A DNA stretch of 14,338 nt from an uncultured Clostridia bacterium (GTDB lineage Bacteria > Bacillota > Clostridia > Oscillospirales > CAG-272). Position numbers and translations under genes: made by a program. Of this stretch, positions 13,316-14,338 are shown piece after piece. The notes under the pieces are model-generated. The model was not told where the DNA came from and ran no database searches. It worked only from the letters and a program-made list of their open reading frames with translations. The DNA is taken from NCBI GenBank assembly GCA_945936265.1, contig CAMETB010000024.1, forward strand, positions 1-14,338, given 5' to 3'. The first letter of the stretch is position 1, and the number at the start of each line of letters is the position of its first letter.

Positions 13316-14338
13316 ATGGTTAGAGACGACTTAAGAAATGTTGCGATAATCGCCCATGTCGACCACGGCAAAACTACACTGGTTGACGGTATGTTAAAGC
13401 AGGGCGGCGCATATCACGAAAATCAGGTTACGCAGGAAAGGGTTATGGACTCAAACGCTCTTGAGCGAGAGAGAGGAATAACCATTCTTGCGAAAAATAC
13501 GGCAATACACTACCTCGGCAAGAAGATAAACGTAATTGACACCCCCGGCCACGCCGATTTCGGAGGCGAAGTTGAGCGTATTCTCAAAATGGTAAACGGA
13601 GTTATTCTTCTGGTTGACGCGGCGGAAGGGCCTATGCCGCAGACGAGATTTGTTCTTCGCAAAGCGATGGAGTTAAACCACAGAATAATCGTCGTAATAA
13701 ACAAAGTTGACCGTCCGGACGCAAGAGTTCACGAAGTTGTTGACGAGGTGCTCGAACTCCTTATGGACTTAAACGCAACCGACGAACAGCTTGACTCCCC
13801 CATGCTCTTCTGCTCGGGCAGAGCCGGCACGGCTTCATTCTCACCGGACATACCCGGAACGGACTTAAAGCCCCTTCTTGACACGATAATTGAGTATATA
13901 CCCGCACCCGAAGGCGACCCCGAAGGACCGCTCCAGCTCCTCGTTTCCTCCGTCGACTACAACGATTATGTCGGAAAGATAGGTATCGGAAGAATAGAGA
14001 GAGGTACTATCAGTGTAAACGCCGACGTTGCGGTCTGCAATTATCACTCCGACGAAAAGCCGAGAAAGTCTAAAATAGTTTCAATTTATCAGTTTGACGG
14101 TCTGACAAAGACATCTGTTCAGAAAGCCACAGTCGGCGATATAGTCTGCTTCTCGGGTGCCGAGGAGCTTAATATAGGCGATACGGTATGCGCGCCTGAC
14201 TGCGTGGAGCCGCTTGAATTTGTCAAGGTTTCCGAGCCGACTATGGAGATGACTTTCTCTGTAAACGACAGCCCGTTTGCAGGCAAAGAGGGTAAATTCG
14301 TAACATCTCGTCAGATAAGACACCGTATTTACAAGGTG
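13316..14338 (+). CDS. typA: Translational GTPase TypA/BipA, N-terminal part (cut by window edge)
   Basis: 341 codons are inside the window and the frame is open to the edge; the family is about 600-615 residues, so slightly more than half is present. The GTPase domain has G1 HVDHGKTT (14-21), switch I ERERGITI (50-57), G3 DTPGH (75-79), G4 NKVD (129-132) and G5 SGRAG (167-171). After it comes the EF-Tu-like beta-barrel domain II (about 205-300) and the start of domain III (SEPTMEMTFSVNDSPFAG). TypA binds ribosomes and helps 50S assembly and translation under stress. AAGGAAG at 13301-13307, 8 nt before the ATG, supports the start. Base and codon use match the neighbours, so it is part of the core genome. 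Confidence 0.96.
   Translation, partial: MVRDDLRNVAIIAHVDHGKTTLVDGMLKQGGAYHENQVTQERVMDSNALERERGITILAKNTAIHYLGKKINVIDTPGHADFGGEVERILKMVNGVILLVDAAEGPMPQTRFVLRKAMELNHRIIVVINKVDRPDARVHEVVDEVLELLMDLNATDEQLDSPMLFCSGRAGTASFSPDIPGTDLKPLLDTIIEYIPAPEGDPEGPLQLLVSSVDYNDYVGKIGIGRIERGTISVNADVAVCNYHSDEKPRKSKIVSIYQFDGLTKTSVQKATVGDIVCFSGAEELNIGDTVCAPDCVEPLEFVKVSEPTMEMTFSVNDSPFAGKEGKFVTSRQIRHRIYKV

Overview
The window reads as a stretch of chromosome from an uncultured Firmicute, most likely of class Clostridia. The reasons are the 16S rRNA type (short V3 loop, Firmicute-style leader), strong AGGAGG-type ribosome binding sites, heavy use of ATA and AGA codons, a TepA-type ClpP paralogue, and many promoters of the TTGACA / TGnTATAAT kind. 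I see no phage, insertion sequence or CRISPR array. The species cannot be named from the sequence alone.

Layout. Positions 1-523 are the 5' third of a 16S rRNA gene read leftward, cut by the window edge. Positions 524-1042 are its long leader, with two good tandem promoters, a possible third, and several small hairpins. tepA (1043-1744, +) diverges from the rRNA operon and converges on a GH94 sugar phosphorylase (1815-4151, -), with a bidirectional terminator between them. Upstream of the phosphorylase lies a leftward, tightly coupled four-gene operon: ABC ATPase (8203-9138), ABC-2 permease (7471-8199), GldG-like protein (5879-7459) and DUF4340 protein (4224-5882). It has a clear promoter at 9177-9205. 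No terminator is visible between this operon and the phosphorylase gene.

Further right, all leftward, are a two-domain lipoprotein with its own promoter and terminator (9406-10182), an AAA/DUF4143 ATPase (10315-11571) whose promoter is flanked by two copies of a 25-bp direct repeat, tRNA-Ser(GCU) with consensus promoter and terminator (11759-11849), and a CE4-type polysaccharide deacetylase without a signal peptide (12069-13058). Finally typA/bipA (13316 to the window end, +) diverges from the deacetylase and is cut at the right edge.

Most genes are housekeeping or ordinary accessory genes. How they cooperate is clear only for the ABC/GldG/DUF4340 set, which should form one membrane complex: a cytoplasmic ATPase, a six-helix permease, and two membrane-anchored proteins with large extracytoplasmic domains. 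Its substrate is unknown. The most unusual signal is the promoter-flanking repeat pair in front of the DUF4143 ATPase, which looks like a two-site operator. Several starts were moved inward from the longest open frame because a strong ribosome binding site sits directly before an internal ATG.
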